A stretch of DNA of 64,000 nt from Lutjanus erythropterus (GCA_020091685.1 CM034613.1:15954932-16018931); one strand, 5' to 3'. Shown: positions 1 through 12,455, counted from the stretch's first letter. The notes: generated by a model not told the origin, from the letters alone. Program-made: numbers and translations.

Positions 1-78
1 AAAGGCAGACTAGACAGAAGGAGAGAAAGCAAACACAACCACCCACCTCCACCTTTTTCCTCTTTGTCCTTCTCTTTC

Positions 79-140
79 ACACACACACACGCATACGCAC
101 GCACACACACACACACAGACACACACACACACACACACAC
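79..140. repeat. CA microsatellite, interrupted
   Basis: An imperfect (CA)n run, broken by GCATACG and CAGA. A second pure run of about 22 bases lies at 301-322. Confidence 0.95.
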
Positions 141-300
141 TTCTCCACTAACCAGACCCTTTTAGGCAGCCACACACTTTGTGTCTGCTACACTTCCTCT
201 CCCACACCATGCTGCAAAAAAACTCCCACTATAACAGCAAATTCACACATCCTCAGTGGAGCGGCACACATGTTCACACGCATGTACACACCCCCACATA

Positions 301-322
301 CACACACACACACACACACACA
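301..322. repeat. CA microsatellite
   Basis: A run of eleven CA units within a broader CA-rich block. Confidence 0.95.
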
Positions 323-1000
323 GACCCGCAAAAGCCAGCAAAGCCGCAATAAAACCAACCCAAGCGTTTCTGTTGTGGATCCTAATCCACTTTTCCACTT
401 AGCTAGCTAGTCTAACTCTTTCTTACTTTCCTTCCCATCATTCCCTCTTTCTCTCTACATCTCCATCCCTCTTTTTCTCCTCATGAAAACAATACAAGGG
501 GGCTGATCTGCGTAAATGCTGACGCATGTGGAAACTTAGCCGTTTGGAGGCTCAGCGCTTCGCTTTTAAGACCCTCTCTTTTAAGAGGGAGCCAAAAAAC
601 AGCCGCTTCTTTGCCGGAGCAATAAACCCTAAACCACAAACTGGCAGAGGAGGCCTCAGCGCCAACAGGCTTGCACTCGAGATCGATAAGACGTCCCCTT
701 TGGCATTTTTAGTCTTGCAGTGCTGTTTTACTGATGGTCAAAAGGTCAGGAGAAATACGGGCATTTTCAAGTTCAGTGGATTTAGCTAATGGAGTATGCC
801 TTGTATCGTACTTCTTAGAAGTACAGATGAAACCATTACAGGTGCCCACTTATCACTGAATGGTTGGTGAACTTTTGCTGCACTTTGCTCCAACCTTAAC
901 AGGAAAATAGTTAGGTAACAAGAGCCAGAAAAAGCATCCAAAGCCTAAAATGTATTTATTTATTGATGTTCTGCTTGCTCACACTAGGGCAGCCAGTTTT

Positions 1001-1322
1001 GCGAGTCCCAAGTAAGTCAGAAGTCTTTGCATTCAAGTCCCAAGTCAAGTCCCTAGTCAAGACTAACAAGTCCCAAGTCAAGTCGCAAATCCTAGACTTT
1101 GAGTTTCAAGACCAAAACAAGTCATGATTTACAAAAGTACTTAGCTGTTAAGCTCCACGCTAGCTAAGCATTAGCCCGCTAATTATTGACCTCGACTTAC
1201 CATTTTTTGTGCGACTTCAAAAACAAAGTTACTTAGCTGTTAAGCTAATGTTAGCTAAGCAGCTTGCTAACTCTGTTAATATTGACCTTGACTTACTGTT
1301 CTTTGTGCAACTTCAAATGTTT
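1001..1322. repeat. CAAGTC repeat and 92-bp tandem duplication
   Basis: Positions 1001-1125 contain many short units of the form CAAGTCCCAAGTCAAGTC. This is followed by two tandem copies of a unit starting ACTTAGCTGTTAAGCT at 1139 and 1231 (period 92). Each contains GCTAGCTAAG-like and GACTTACYRTT segments. Similar AAGTC strings are common in percomorph genomes. The two copies are clearly diverged, so the duplication is not recent. Confidence 0.75.
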
Positions 1323-2040
1323 AAAGATTTGTAAGATGTTGTAATGTTACAATACATCTAGTGCACCTAAGGAAAAGCTGGTTGTTTGTTGCTTACACAA
1401 TTAGGAACAATGGATATTTTGCAAACACTTTTCTTACTTTACTTTTCTAATGCCTCCCTCAACAGCAGCTATTCTGTTATATCCAGTCTGGTACACACAT
1501 TGAATTCTGTGTGTACGTTGAGATAAATCCAATGTATTACAGACATGACACGCCGTACAACTTCCAGGTAGAGTTCAGCACTTGAAAAGAGAAAGAACTT
1601 CTGGTACAAGTCAACAGACTGCTGTAGAGAGAGTGTACGAGACATTTAAAGACACAGTCAGTGAAACACCCTAACTTTAATGTGGAGGATAACTTGACAA
1701 GGCAGCGAGGGAGTCTGCAAGTTGTAGATCTGCTGTGCTTGAACCACATCTGCTCTGCTTGTTTACAGAGAAAAGCAGAGAGGACCCGCACAGGCGCCTA
1801 CAGTATACTGCTGTAGTAAACGAGCAAACAAGTTTGGCATATTGTTAGAAAAGTGCTCAAAGTGGGTGTAGAATCAAAGGGAAAGTATTTTCTCCTCCCT
1901 ACACAACTTCTGGTCAAGAAGCAATAATTGATGGCCAGTAAAAAGACAGAAACTATACATATATTGGCTGAATACCTAAAAAAATACTTTCTATAACATC
2001 CATTTTGATTTTTTGCTTATACTTTTCATGAAAATTGTAC

Positions 2041-2223
2041 CTGGTTGAGCTGCTCCAGGTCCTGAAAGCCCTCCAGGACCCTCCGGTACTTCCTCTCCCT
2101 GTACTTCCTGCGGATGAACGTGGCGCGCTGCTCCGCCGAAGCCCCGCTGAAGAGATCGTCCTCCAAGGGAAGATTAGCAGCCCAGAAACTGTTAGCGTTC
2201 TTGTTTCCCACCTCCAAGAAGAG
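2041..2223 (-). CDS. arap2: arap2 exon G: ArfGAP C-terminal part
   Basis: This 183-nt exon encodes exactly 61 residues, from LFLEVGNKNANSFWAANLP through FIRRKYRERKYRR to DLEQLNQ. GN-x-x-AN-x-FW is a hallmark of the ArfGAP domain, and FI-x-x-KY is its usual later motif. The segment after KYRR, which leads into the ankyrin repeats, is the least conserved part. The acceptor is ACTCAG and the donor is CCAG/GTACAA; phase 0 at both ends. The next exon, expected to continue ALCAAV-like into the ankyrin repeats, was not found down to position 1. The ATG-started reading of this region begins late, at the Met-Glu created when the intron is read through, so it should not be used as a start. Confidence 0.93.
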
Positions 2224-3271
2224 CTGAGTGTTAAAGGAAACACAGAGAAGGCGACGAATGCAGATGAGAATCGTTTGTAGCGCTAATTGTAGGCTTTGTA
2301 ATTTATATCTGCCAAATCACAGACCAACACACATTTTGTTTTGGCAAATACAGTTGTTCATTACTTTTTCAGATGAAAGCGTAATGCATCAAAACAACTT
2401 CAATCAATGGGAACGTTTCCACTGAATCATGGTAAGAAGTGATTCTGGAGACAAAGGTTGTTACTGCCTGATAAAAATTAGTTTTTGGTTTGTCTGTTGA
2501 AGACAAACTTACATACTGGTACAGTATTTATATGCATATATGCACAGGTGACCAGTGGGTACCAGTGTGTAGGATTTTTTGACATTTAGCCATGAGCTGG
2601 CAGACGGCAAACACTTTGTCGACAACCTTTCTCTTATTACAACTAAACGGTCACTTAGAACAAAAGAAGCACATCTATTAGATAAGACAGGTGTGTTGGA
2701 GAGATTCAAGTAGACCAAAAAAATTGCAAAAAGGACTCCCGCACACTGTCTAAATTGCAATATATCATTTATTTGCAACGTTTCAGTACTACACCTTAAT
2801 CAGGCAAAACCTTTGCAAAACTTTTTTGCAACTAAACAGTCACTAAAACATGTTTCTGAAAAGCGAGAAACTGGTAATGCAGTAGCAATATGGACAATTT
2901 GATGCAAATGAGATTGTGAGCCCTTTGTGTTGCACTGGATGGATGATCATAATGTTGTATAGAAGACTTGAAACATGAACTCATTAGGAAACTGTTTCCT
3001 GAGGTCATAAATCAGGTGAGAAGTAGCATCACATTTTAGTTTACTTTTAGTTTATAAGCCCTTTGAATATGAGCCAAAAATGATAGCTAATTTTAAGACA
3101 CAAACGACCATAAATCCCGTTGAAAAATAGTTGAAAATTGCATAACTGGTCAAATGGGAGTCTTGTTAAACCCTTTCTCGATATTGCACTGGCTTAAATT
3201 GTGCAAAACATTTAATATGCAGTGAGAATTCATGTCGTTCTCACTCACAAGAGAAACAGTACACTACGTAC
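2224..3271 (-). other. arap2 intron between exons F and G (1,048 bp)
   Basis: This is the shortest intron in the window, phase 0. It contains a fragment of a dispersed fish repeat around 2686-2800 and no other recognisable feature. Confidence 0.85.
2686..2800. repeat. Dispersed fish repeat fragment (GCAACGTTTCAG type)
   Basis: The segment has AAAAAGGACTCCCGCACACT, then TTTATTTGCAACGTTTCAG and a CTTAATCAGGCA string. I recognise this combination from a repeat widespread in ray-finned fish; which class it belongs to is uncertain. Confidence 0.5.
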
Positions 3272-3357
3272 CTCCACCAGCGCATTGCTCCAGATACTGC
3301 TGTCCAACTTCAAGCTCCGCACTTTGGAAATACTTGGGCCGAGGGAGCGGTGCTGGC
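3272..3357 (-). CDS. arap2: arap2 exon F: ArfGAP catalytic arginine segment
   Basis: This 86-nt exon encodes two bases plus 28 residues: QHRSLGPSISKVRSLKLD then SSIWSNALVE. The Arg in QHRSLG is at the place of the catalytic arginine finger of ArfGAP domains (the HRxLG motif), so the domain looks enzymatically competent. KVRSLKLD is the following conserved ArfGAP stretch. The acceptor is a pyrimidine-rich tract ending TGCCAG and the donor is GAG/GTACGT, phase 0. The exon is too short for a standard ORF call. It was found by looking for the missing piece between exons E and G, and it restores both frame and family sequence exactly. Confidence 0.93.
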
Positions 3358-6300
3358 CTGGCACACAGGAAGAGACAGTCAACATGAGCTCAAAAGACAC
3401 TCAAGACACACTCGCTCAGAAATGCATACGGCCCTTGGGTGTCAGAAACCTTTTTTCAATTAGATATACTCAAAAATGCATGACTGTCGGGCTACGCTTT
3501 CAGTTCTTGAAAAGTTCATATGAAAAAAAAAACAGAAATTAAGGGATACATATATGCAGAGAAATCTCCACAGTGTCTGCACAAACACGCACCACATGTC
3601 AATGATGGAGTAAACAATAAACAGGCGGTTACAAGACGGAGAAGCAGAGCATGACTGCAAGCTCATTCTCTCACTCACAACAGACATATTTAGTCCCCTC
3701 AGCACTCCTAATTGGAAATGAAAGCACAGAACGAGGGCCATTAATTGCTAATGAATCATGAGTAATTCATTGTGTTTGTGGGTCGGCCTGTTTATTTGGG
3801 TGAACGAGAGGCTTCTGGGGTTGCTTATGGCCAAAGACAGAGCATACATGCATAATACATCTGGCAGAAACACGGCGTATGTGTGAATGTGAATTATTGT
3901 CCTGAGTGCAAAGGCGGATAATTTTAGATTTAGATTTGGCATGATCTCATTACTGTCTTCTATGCTCAAGTAGAGCAGCTGTGAATGAAAGTGTGAGGCC
4001 ATGAGCTGTGAAAAGACTGTCTTGACACAGATCTCGACAGCACACACACCAGAAATCATTTAATTATTTGTCACCTAAGATACTAAAAAGAGAAACTAAG
4101 AGTGAATTAATTTTAGATTACTAGTGATCATTATTTACTTTACTTACTTATGAATGCTGGTGTTTTATCATGTCCATACTGAGCAGAACAATCCATACAA
4201 CTGGGAACTTAGATTAAGAATATTACCTATATAATTGGTAAAAAAGCACCGATCCACACAAACTTAACGCAAAGTTTCCCAAATTTATTTTAAAGCGGCG
4301 AGCTCTTCACAAACACCCCGAGTTGCAGTGCCCTTTAAATCCGACAGGATGCATTAACTGACTGGTCTAATTGCTCTTTTTTGAATCTGATATGCCAGGC
4401 CATATCCCACTGTGGTCACACTTGATGTGATGAAATGGCGAATACATTAAGGACAAAGGACAGTCCCAGCTCTCCTGTCAAAACAGTACCAGACCCATAT
4501 TCTTTCTACACGGGGAGCCGGACAGCATTATACTGCTGTACCACCTACCTGTTGCTTTTTATTTTCCAAGTTTTAAGTCTAGATAGATGTTTTAGAATCA
4601 GCACCAATAATTGTAGCTTCAGTTTCTTAATATATATTTCTTCTCTATAATATATTTATTGTACAATTTCATACATTTTGATTAAAAACAGCTATTTACT
4701 GACACAACATCTGATAAAACTCAACAAAATATTTTGTATTTTGTACATTTTCTTGCTAGTGGTCTGGAAGAAGACAGAAAAAGGCAAAACAGACCAAAAT
4801 CTAAAAACTGGCCAGTGCACGAAAAAATACTGTTTTTACTTGATAGTCCATTGAATAATTTAAACTGCTGGGGCAATAAGGAGCTAGGAATGAGTACAGT
4901 TGTGTGTCTTCTGCATAGCTATGAAAATTTACATTGTGCAGTTGTTTAATTTAGCTGAGTAGAAACTTATAGGATGTGCCTCATCAAATTCATCACTTTC
5001 TAATAAAATAATTTTGCAAAATCTACACATTTTTACAAAGCTTGGGAGCAACTATGTCTGATAATTGAATCTGACTCAGTGAAAAGTCTTGGGATTATTA
5101 GCACATATTTTATTACAACTCGACAACAAAATTAATGTAATTAAAATGCCACTCTGGCATATTCACAGCAATACTGTGTGTCTTTTAGCCTTGCAACTGC
5201 AAACAGAATGGACTTCCTTCTTCCCCAAGGTCATTTTAAATATTCTGGAAGAAAAGTCTGCAATTAAGTGTCAAGTGCGGATGCATCGCTGTTTTCAGAC
5301 TTTTGTTTAAATCTAGTTTGCCGAAAGACACGGTCAAAAGAGAGGAATGATCGTTGTCTTTGAGACCACATGAGTCCTGCCTGACGAATAAAGGCCAAAG
5401 AGCAAGATTTCTGCCATTTTTGCCTGTGAAGGAGTGAAAACATTTCACTCTGGGCGCTTACTGAATTGCCACGGCCACGCTTCATCCGCTGAGCCACACA
5501 GCACCACAGGAGCATTTTCACTTGTGTAAGGGTAATGAAGCTGAAAAAAGTGTGCATTTGCACGTGCCACCGGGTACATGGTGAGATCTTCACATATAAA
5601 TAGTCGTGTTGCAAATGTCTTCATCTTTCTGATGGGACCAAAACAACACACAAAAGGGCATTCCCATCACAATGGCTCTCACAGAAAAAAAAAAACTGCT
5701 CAACCCGCAAAGGATTTCAGCCCCAATTAAAAACTTTCCCAGCGACAGTTCATGACGCTCTTTTCCAACCCCCTGTACTTGTGTGCCATTTTCCCCCTCA
5801 CTCAATGATGAGTCAGATGGAAACAAAAGCAAAGCAATGAGCGCTGCATTTGTGGGTTACCATGGCAACTGTTGCCAGCAGACGTCTCTACAAGTTGCAT
5901 CCTGGTTTAAAGGAGTTTATTGCAATTACATGTGTGGAGAGGGGCCTCTCTGTCTTTGTCATTTCCCGTGGCTGGTCAGGTTTCAGGAGGAGAAAGGGCA
6001 AAGAGAGGAAACAAAAAGAAAAGACGGACACCTGAAGTTATTGGGGAAGTAAAGTTACCGAGGAATGTGCTTTTTACCGGTTTAAGGGTGAAGACAAGGC
6101 TTTATATCTTTGCTGAACTATCCAAGAGAAACGCCATCACCGTCTGAATGAGACGATCATTAAAGCTTCACATTAAAGGTCGACTCACTCTGCATTCTTT
6201 TTGATTTCTCTCAAATGGAAATTTCGAATCAGCCGTGGTTACAAGTTACAGGTGGTTACAGCAGCCTCTCTCCTCTCTCAGCTTAGGGGTTTTATATATA

Positions 6301-6359
6301 GTATCTTGCAGAAACCTACTTCAGGTCACGTGGGAGGTTTATGTCAACTTTAATCTTTT

Positions 6360-6500
6360 AGTTCAGTGCTACTGCTCTTATCAGACTCATCTCCAGCCAC
6401 GACAGGCAGCCGTTTTCAGCAAAACAAAAACTCAGCAGTCAAATATTCCCCTCAGGCTTTGGTGGAGACAGAAACAGAGCTAAAAGGAGAGTGAATATTG
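6360..6500 (-). repeat. Percomorph repeat, family A, copy 1
   Basis: The segment GGTGGAGACAGAAACAGAG followed by CTAAAAGGAGAGTGAATATTG is the reverse complement of sequence at 53301-53345 and 55471-55514 in this window. Together with partial copies at 29900-30140 and 43010-43160 it marks a dispersed family inside this one gene. Outer borders are not clear. Confidence 0.7.
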
Positions 6501-6742
6501 TTACTTTTTAACCACTGATGTTTAATATATTATCAATAGTGGCAGTCAATCAAAGAGGTTTAGGTTTCTCCAAATCTTTAGTCTTAGTTGTTCCCAACTC
6601 CTGATCTGTTCTGCTCACTTCTACCAAACCTGTTCCCGCTGCGTTTTTTGTTGTTTATTTTAAATTTTTTTTGTATGTCATGCTTTTATTGGCTTGTTTG
6701 TGATCAGATAGCCTTACTGGCTACAAAAATGCAGATGAAAGG

Positions 6743-7115
6743 TTTGGATTAGAGCCCGACTGACATGGGATTTTTAGACCAATACTGATATTGATTCCAG
6801 AGGGTTAAAAAATTCAAAGACATGGTGGCTGATATAGTGAATTTTTGAGCTAGAATAAAATAAACTGCTTCTGTGCACCAATGTGACTTTGCAAAGGTAC
6901 TCAAAAGCCTTTATTATAGAAAATTATGTATTTTATTTAACATTATTTATTTAACTCTGTACTCAATTATGATTTTAAAAGTAGATTACTTAGTGTTAAT
7001 GCCTAAGCGTGAGTAAAACTTTAAAATATACTCTTAAAAGTACAAGTACTCCAAAAGTCTACTTAATTCCAGTAATATGAGTACTTGTAATTAGTTACTT
7101 TACCTCTGGTAATAA
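6743..7115. repeat. Fragments of two fish dispersed repeats
   Basis: AGAGCCCGACTGACATGGG near 6753 resembles the end of a common fish element that normally reads AGAGCNCGACCGATAT. From about 6950, strings such as AAGTACAAGTACTCCAAAAG and GTACTTGTAATTAGTTACTT match the AAGTACTT-rich repeat seen again at 42400-42540. Both are degraded. Confidence 0.45.
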
Positions 7116-7129
7116 TGTATTGGATATCC

Positions 7130-7375
7130 CAATAAAAAATATCTTGTGCTGTACCAGACTGTCACGATATCTACCATGTCAGGTTAATTATTGATTATTT
7201 TATTTTATAAAAGGACTTCTAGTGATTGCTGCCTTGCTTTTGTTTTGCACGTGTACATACTGTACATAATCGAAACGTCAGCTGATTGTTATTTCATGCC
7301 AGTTTTATTTTATTGTATTAAAGAATTCCAGGGTATTATCATACCTTGAAGTTTTGGTACTGTTACATCCCTGTT
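7130..7375. repeat. Degraded MITE-like element
   Basis: It shares CACGATATCTACCATG then ATTTTATAAAAGGACTTCTAGTG with 43255-43360, where the equivalent reads GACGATATCTGCTATG and TTTTATAAAAAGCATTGCTA. Its right end, GTACTGTTACATCCCTG, looks like a hAT-type terminus (CAGGGATGTAAC in reverse). Confidence 0.5.
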
Positions 7376-8217
7376 TGTTCATGAGGTTATAACAAGTCAC
7401 GCTTAAACTTTGTAGCACTGCCAAAAAAATCAGTTAATGCAGGCTTAAGCATCACAGGTTTTTGTTCTTTGTCAGCTTTTATCAGATAATACCCAGATTA
7501 TTTTTAAAAGTAGCTGATTATCCACAGTAATAGGTTCTGCTGCGAGGAGACACTATCAGCAAACAAGGTGCTCTTGTGACAAGGTCAGTGATAAAAACTT
7601 TCTATTTGAGCTTTCGCTTTTTAATAGAAACGCAGGAAAAAAATGGGGGAACCACAAATAAGCAGGTTATTAGGAATTTGTGTCTCTTAAAGTGTTTCAT
7701 AAAACCCACATGGTTATAGTGAAGAATGCCAGAGCCACAATTTTTTTTTTTTTTAAAGCACACTGACACCCGAGTCTTTGTGTTTTTGATGAAATTCACC
7801 TGTTTTATAATATTGACAATAAACGCAGATCATCTTTTGTCGTAAAACGTACAATAACGGACCCTAACAGTCCTTCAAGTCTCTGCAAACAAAGAAAAAA
7901 TATTAATAGTTTGAAGCTTCACATCAAAGAGCGAAGCTACAGAATATTAAAATTCACTCCATCTTGGCACAAAAAAAGAGGAAAGCCAATGTGGGATCAT
8001 TTTCACCATTAGCCTTCTCATTACTTCTTTCCTCTTCCTCTTGTTCAGCATTTCTCTTTATTGTCCATGACATGAGAGCCCTAATTAAAAGCGTGAGCAG
8101 TCATTGGTATTCCAAATGGACCACCACCTAATTTAAGGAGAGCGCAGTGTGAGGACAGCTTCCTCCGCTGCAGATATTCACCCTCTCTCTCCCGGCGTGT
8201 CGACAAAATGTAATATT

Positions 8218-8253
8218 AAACACCCCTGCAAATGAAATCATTTAAGGGTGTTT
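8218..8253. other. Near-palindromic hairpin with octamer-like core
   Basis: AAACACCC at 8218-8225 pairs with GGGTGTTT at 8246-8253, and the inside contains AAATGA-AA-TCATTT, which pairs again. The core TGCAAATGA resembles a POU octamer site. The flanks (7980-8280) are non-repetitive. Confidence 0.55.
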
Positions 8254-8928
8254 GAAAAGGGATGTTGGATATCTGATGCGTACCAATTACATGGGCTTTG
8301 CAGAGGTGAGGTGAAGAATCGCATTAAAACTTATGACTCTGGGAGAAATCTCAGGCCTGGAGAAGATCTGGAGGGGGAAGAGCGATGAGTGTATAGGAGC
8401 ACACAAAAGGAGAGGAAAAAAAAAAAACTACACACCAGCCAGATATCCCTCCAGATCAAGCATGGCCGCTGCCTCACTCTAATCATGTTTAGCGGGTCAA
8501 GAAGCAGTTTGGGATCCCCCAAGTTCTCGCCCGTGGCTTAATCTTTGTTGTCATTTCATCTGAGCCATCCAGCATTGCCAAATAGATTAGGGAGTCCAGA
8601 GGCCAGACGCCAACTCCCATAAGTGGCTTATCACCTGAGAACTTATTCCAAAAGAGCCTCTGGGTCAGAGTACATACTCTCACTGACACAAACAACCACC
8701 AGACCACACATACAGATGAAGAATTGAGTTCTTTTGCATGTTTTTGAGTCGTGCATCATGGTCTCGCTTGTTGTTATTGCTCTACGACTTCAGATAAAGA
8801 AGAAAAAAGTAATATAAGTAAGAAACTTGGTGTGTGTTTGTCTTTGGAATTGTTTTCCAACCACTCTCACTTGCATTTCTTACGTATGTCTGTGAGCTGT
8901 GAGCAAAAATGATGTTCATGTCTCAGTC

Positions 8929-9292
8929 TAACACTGCAACTAATGGTAATTTTCATTATCGATTAACCTGCAGAACATTTTCTTGATTAGTTGATGAGTT
9001 ATTTGGTTCATATATTGCCGGAAAATGGCAAAAATGTTCATCACTGTTTACTAAATCCCAAAGTGTCATCCTAAAATATCTAATTATTTTGTCCACAAGC
9101 CAAATATAATCTGTTTACTGTTTTAGATGACTAAAGAAACCTGAAAATATTAATACTGGAGAAGTTGAAATCAGAAAAGTTGGATTTTTTTTTTCTTGAA
9201 AACTTATTCAAAATAATCAATTGCGTATCTAAATAGTTCTTCATTTCACAGTTGACAACTAATTAACTAATCAATTAATTGTTGCAGCTCTA
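8929..9292. mobile_element. hAT-type MITE, family 1, copy 1
   Basis: Ends are TAACACTGCAACTAATGG on the left and, reversed, TAGAGCTGCAACAATTAATT on the right. The body contains ATTATCGATTAA, GTCCACAAGCCA and AAGAAACCTGAAAATATT, features of a non-autonomous element I recognise from many percomorphs. It is about 364 bp with no coding capacity. Both flanks carry TCTCAG, a likely worn target duplication. Confidence 0.8.
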
Positions 9293-10523
9293 ATCTCAGA
9301 TCATTTCATTTTAAAGGAAATGTAAGGGGGAAAAAAAGATTTTGATAACAGTTGAAAAAATAAACACAATTTAGGGGAAAAAAAGCCAAGATGCAAATTA
9401 TGTTGTGACACTAAATAAATCATTAGCAAACAATTATAAAGAATTTACAACACAGTTTCCATACATTGATGTGAGCTCAGTATTTGGCAATATCCTGTTA
9501 CAGCTTAATATTAATTAGTTTTGCTAATGACTTACCAACATTTCTAACTCTTATTGTAAAATGTGAAACGGTGCTGAAAATTTCAAGGAAAACAATAACG
9601 CCAAGACCTTAGTGTACGAATCTCGTAATTCAATATATTAATTTGATATGCCAATTAAACTTTTTGCCTATTATGCTATGGTGAGAGAGGGTGAATGTCA
9701 GCATCTTATAAAATCTGATGAAGCTGGCAGGTTTAAATTCTGCTGATGGAGAAGATGGACAAAATAAGCAAAGTAAGTGATCAGATCTGAGGCTTAAGTA
9801 TTTTTATCTAATGTGTTGCAACAGCTTATTAATGATTTATAATACGTTTACAATCTAATAACCTATTATAAACTATGTCTAAAGGATTTAAAAGGGTTGT
9901 CTTATTGTCTTATCTAGTTTGCATGTATAATGAAAAAAAGATGTGGACAAAATATTGAGCCATGTGGAACACCATATGGAACACATTAAAACATGCTATC
10001 AATATTCACAAAAAATATCTATAAGTAGTGTGCATCTGTTTTATCAAATGTGTTTTAATTTGATTAAAAAGGCATAACTTACATTTCCACTTTGTCTTTT
10101 TAATGAACATTGCTATACTTATTGTTCATTAGAAAACTACAGAGCAGACTCAGAATTTAACTTCAGAGTAAGAGAACAATTACAGAGCAAGGTTTTCTTT
10201 ATACACTTGAATGAATGACACATTTTACTCTGATGATACAAAAAATAAATAAAAAGTACATTATTTGCACTGCACACTTGCTTCAGCTGAGTACTTGCTA
10301 AACCATATCTAAGATCAATCACAGAACAGCGCGTTGACATACTGCCTGCTTCCATTCACACCATGTTGCGTGTAGGTGGGGGTGTATAAATGTGAGGAGT
10401 TGTTTATCACTGTGTGTACAGTGTTGTTGTCAACCGGCGTGTGTGCCTGCGTCCAACACGTGCGTGTCAGCACCAGAGAGTCAAAGGAAACCAAGAGAGA
10501 AGCAGTATACACGAGTCACTTAC

Positions 10524-10723
10524 CTGCACACTTCTTACAGATGACCACACCCAGATTGACCGACGCCCACTCCGGCTGCGGGGCGCGACAGTCGGCGCAG
10601 CTCCTGTTGGCCTCGTTGAACCAGATCTTCTCCGCCACTTCATAGTCGGAGAGTGTCTCGGCGATCGATTCTTGGACTGCTTCAATCCACTCCTCCTTCT
10701 CCCGTTCTGACTCAGCCGTGAAG
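10524..10723 (-). CDS. arap2: arap2 exon E: end of PH2 and ArfGAP zinc finger
   Basis: This 200-nt exon encodes 66 residues plus split-codon bases at both ends. It begins with the last strand and C-terminal helix of PH2 (FTAESEREKEEWIEAVQ, with the conserved Trp). It continues into SDYEVAEKIWFNEANR and the ArfGAP zinc finger. The zinc ligands are visible as CADC, then 16 residues, then CKKC, the C-x2-C-x16-C-x2-C spacing of the ArfGAP family. The conserved W of EWASVN and the segment NLGVVIC are present. The donor is GCAG/GTAAGT (consensus) and the acceptor is GTTGCAG. It exits in phase 1 and the split codon gives the Gly of CAGQHRSLG. Nothing is broken in the catalytic module here. Confidence 0.95.
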
Positions 10724-12228
10724 CTGCAACAATTGATTTTTTGCCCCCACCCCAACAAATGCCTCACTGTTATTGATTTGATTTTAGAGAGCAATTAAAC
10801 AGCATAGTATAGCTTGGCAGGGTTATGGGGGTGTGCAGTATTTGGAGTAGTTTTGGGGGGGGGTTGCTGAGTGTGTATGCGTATGTGTGATTGCAATAGA
10901 TTTGGTGAAATTGATAAGGCAGTGGGAAGAGGGGGCGACGGGGCAGGTAAATCAATCTGTCTCACCTCGCACCAGTAAAATCTATGAAGTGCTAATGTAG
11001 GATATATTTTCAGGATATTATTTCCAAATTAGGACTGTTAGGATTAGGAAAGTTGTGAAGTGGTAATGGAACAAAGACTGCAAACATAACACATTTACAG
11101 CTTGAATATACATTTTTAAAAAATCACTTTTTAACACTCTTGTTCCATCAGGATTTGCAGCAGAGCTGTGTCAAACTGAAAGTGAGAAAATGAAAAAAAG
11201 TAAAGCGCTGAGATAAGCTTGGTACTATAGTAGGTGATGCTTCTTCTTTTGTTGGCATGAGCGGAGTTACAGACTTCAGGTTTCATTCCAATAGAGTAGA
11301 TGTCTAAAACGGTTGCCAAATGATGGTAGCTTGTTAATTTGTCAAAGAATAATTTGTAAGACATTAACATCTGAATGGTGTGTTTACAAGTAATGCTGCA
11401 TACTGTACCTTTAATAGTGACTGAGACTGTACTTCAGCTTCCTGTCAGGAATTACTTAATATGGCCAAAGTTATACGGTCACACTTTTCCAATTAAGGGA
11501 AAATCTCAGTAGAAATCTTACGGCCAGACCACACTAGACGTGTGTTTACAAGAACACAAGAAAAATCAGACTATGCACTACAGTAAACTAGTTACTTCCT
11601 TATCTTAACTGTAGTGGAGACTCAATTCTGTTTCCTAAATTTTTGTCATCTTTCATATGCATCTTTATGTGTAATGATCTCTTCTTTCTTCCAGCTGCTG
11701 TTGTCACAGCAATACACTCCCTGTCGTCAATCTTTGTCATGCACATGTGTTCATGTAAAAAGCCATTGAGAAACCCAGTGATGCGTACATTGTACACAAC
11801 TCAAAAATCGACTTTCTCCAGGAGAAGTCCAGCAGGGGAAACCAGGTTTCTCTAATCCCCTACAACTAGCAGGGGGAACAAAGTTTCTCATGTACATGGA
11901 ATTTTAGAGATCAGGTTATTAGAGAAAGCTGATTGTGGCCAAGTTAATCAAGAGCATGTAACAAGTTAGGAATAGTTTAAACAACAAATTTAATTTCTAG
12001 TTAACAATATCTTTATAATAAACAGAAACACTTAACTTTATTTGAGTTTTTATGTGCAAAATTATTGGTTAAATTAATCCTATGCAATGTGTTCTTAGGA
12101 GGTCTGACTCCATCCTGAACATAAATCTAATTTGTAATTTGTACCAAGTGCATCTGTCATTAGATTTAACTCTTGTTATAAATAAAGCTGGTTGGGGGGA
12201 AAAAAATGGGAGCGTATAAAGACATATT

Positions 12229-12455
12229 TTAGTTGGTGTGGAGGAACTTGACTGGGCTGCACAGAGCCCTGATTTAACCCCATCCAACACCTTTGGGATG
12301 AGGCGCAGCACCAACTGTGGGCCAAGCCTTGCTGCTCAACACCAGTGACCTCACTGCTGCTCTTGTGGTTGAACGGGTACAAATCCCTGCAGCGTTTCCA
12401 GATGAGCGGAGGATTTAGTGTACGGGTGTCCTCAACTGTTTGGCCATGTAGTGTA
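12229..12455 (+). pseudogene. Tc1-like transposase 3' fragment
   Basis: ACTGGGCTGCACAGAGCCCTGA and ACACCTTTGGGATGA match the part of fish Tc1-like transposases around the third catalytic acidic residue (SPDLNPIEHLWD type). Compared with the intact pattern one base is missing just after the SPDL codons, shifting the frame. The right end TTTGGCCATGTAGTGTA is the typical terminal inverted repeat of this family, followed by TTTAG. The matching left end is absent, so this is a 5'-truncated, dead copy unrelated to the host gene. Confidence 0.82.

Larger units (their letters stand above)
1..2040 (-). other. arap2 intron after exon G (partial)
   Basis: No exon is visible here. It holds two CA microsatellites at its far end, a GTCCCAAGTCAAG-rich simple repeat with a 92-bp tandem duplication (1001-1322), and otherwise unremarkable AT-rich sequence. 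The short open frames at 526-789 and 1537-1791 have no family resemblance and no splice context. Confidence 0.7.
3358..10523 (-). other. arap2 intron between exons E and F (7,166 bp)
   Basis: Phase 1 intron. It contains a family-A repeat (6360-6500), MITE-like AT-rich fragments at 6743-7375, a hairpin at 8218-8253 and a hAT-type MITE (8929-9292). The remaining stretches (3400-6350, 7400-8200, 9300-10500) show no exon, RNA gene or clear element. The many short open frames between 3222 and 6480 lack any family signature. Confidence 0.8.

Noticed and set aside
1..2040. Search for the next arap2 exon (ankyrin start)
   Set aside because: No ALCAAV-like coding sequence with splice borders was found on the minus strand, so it must lie outside the window.
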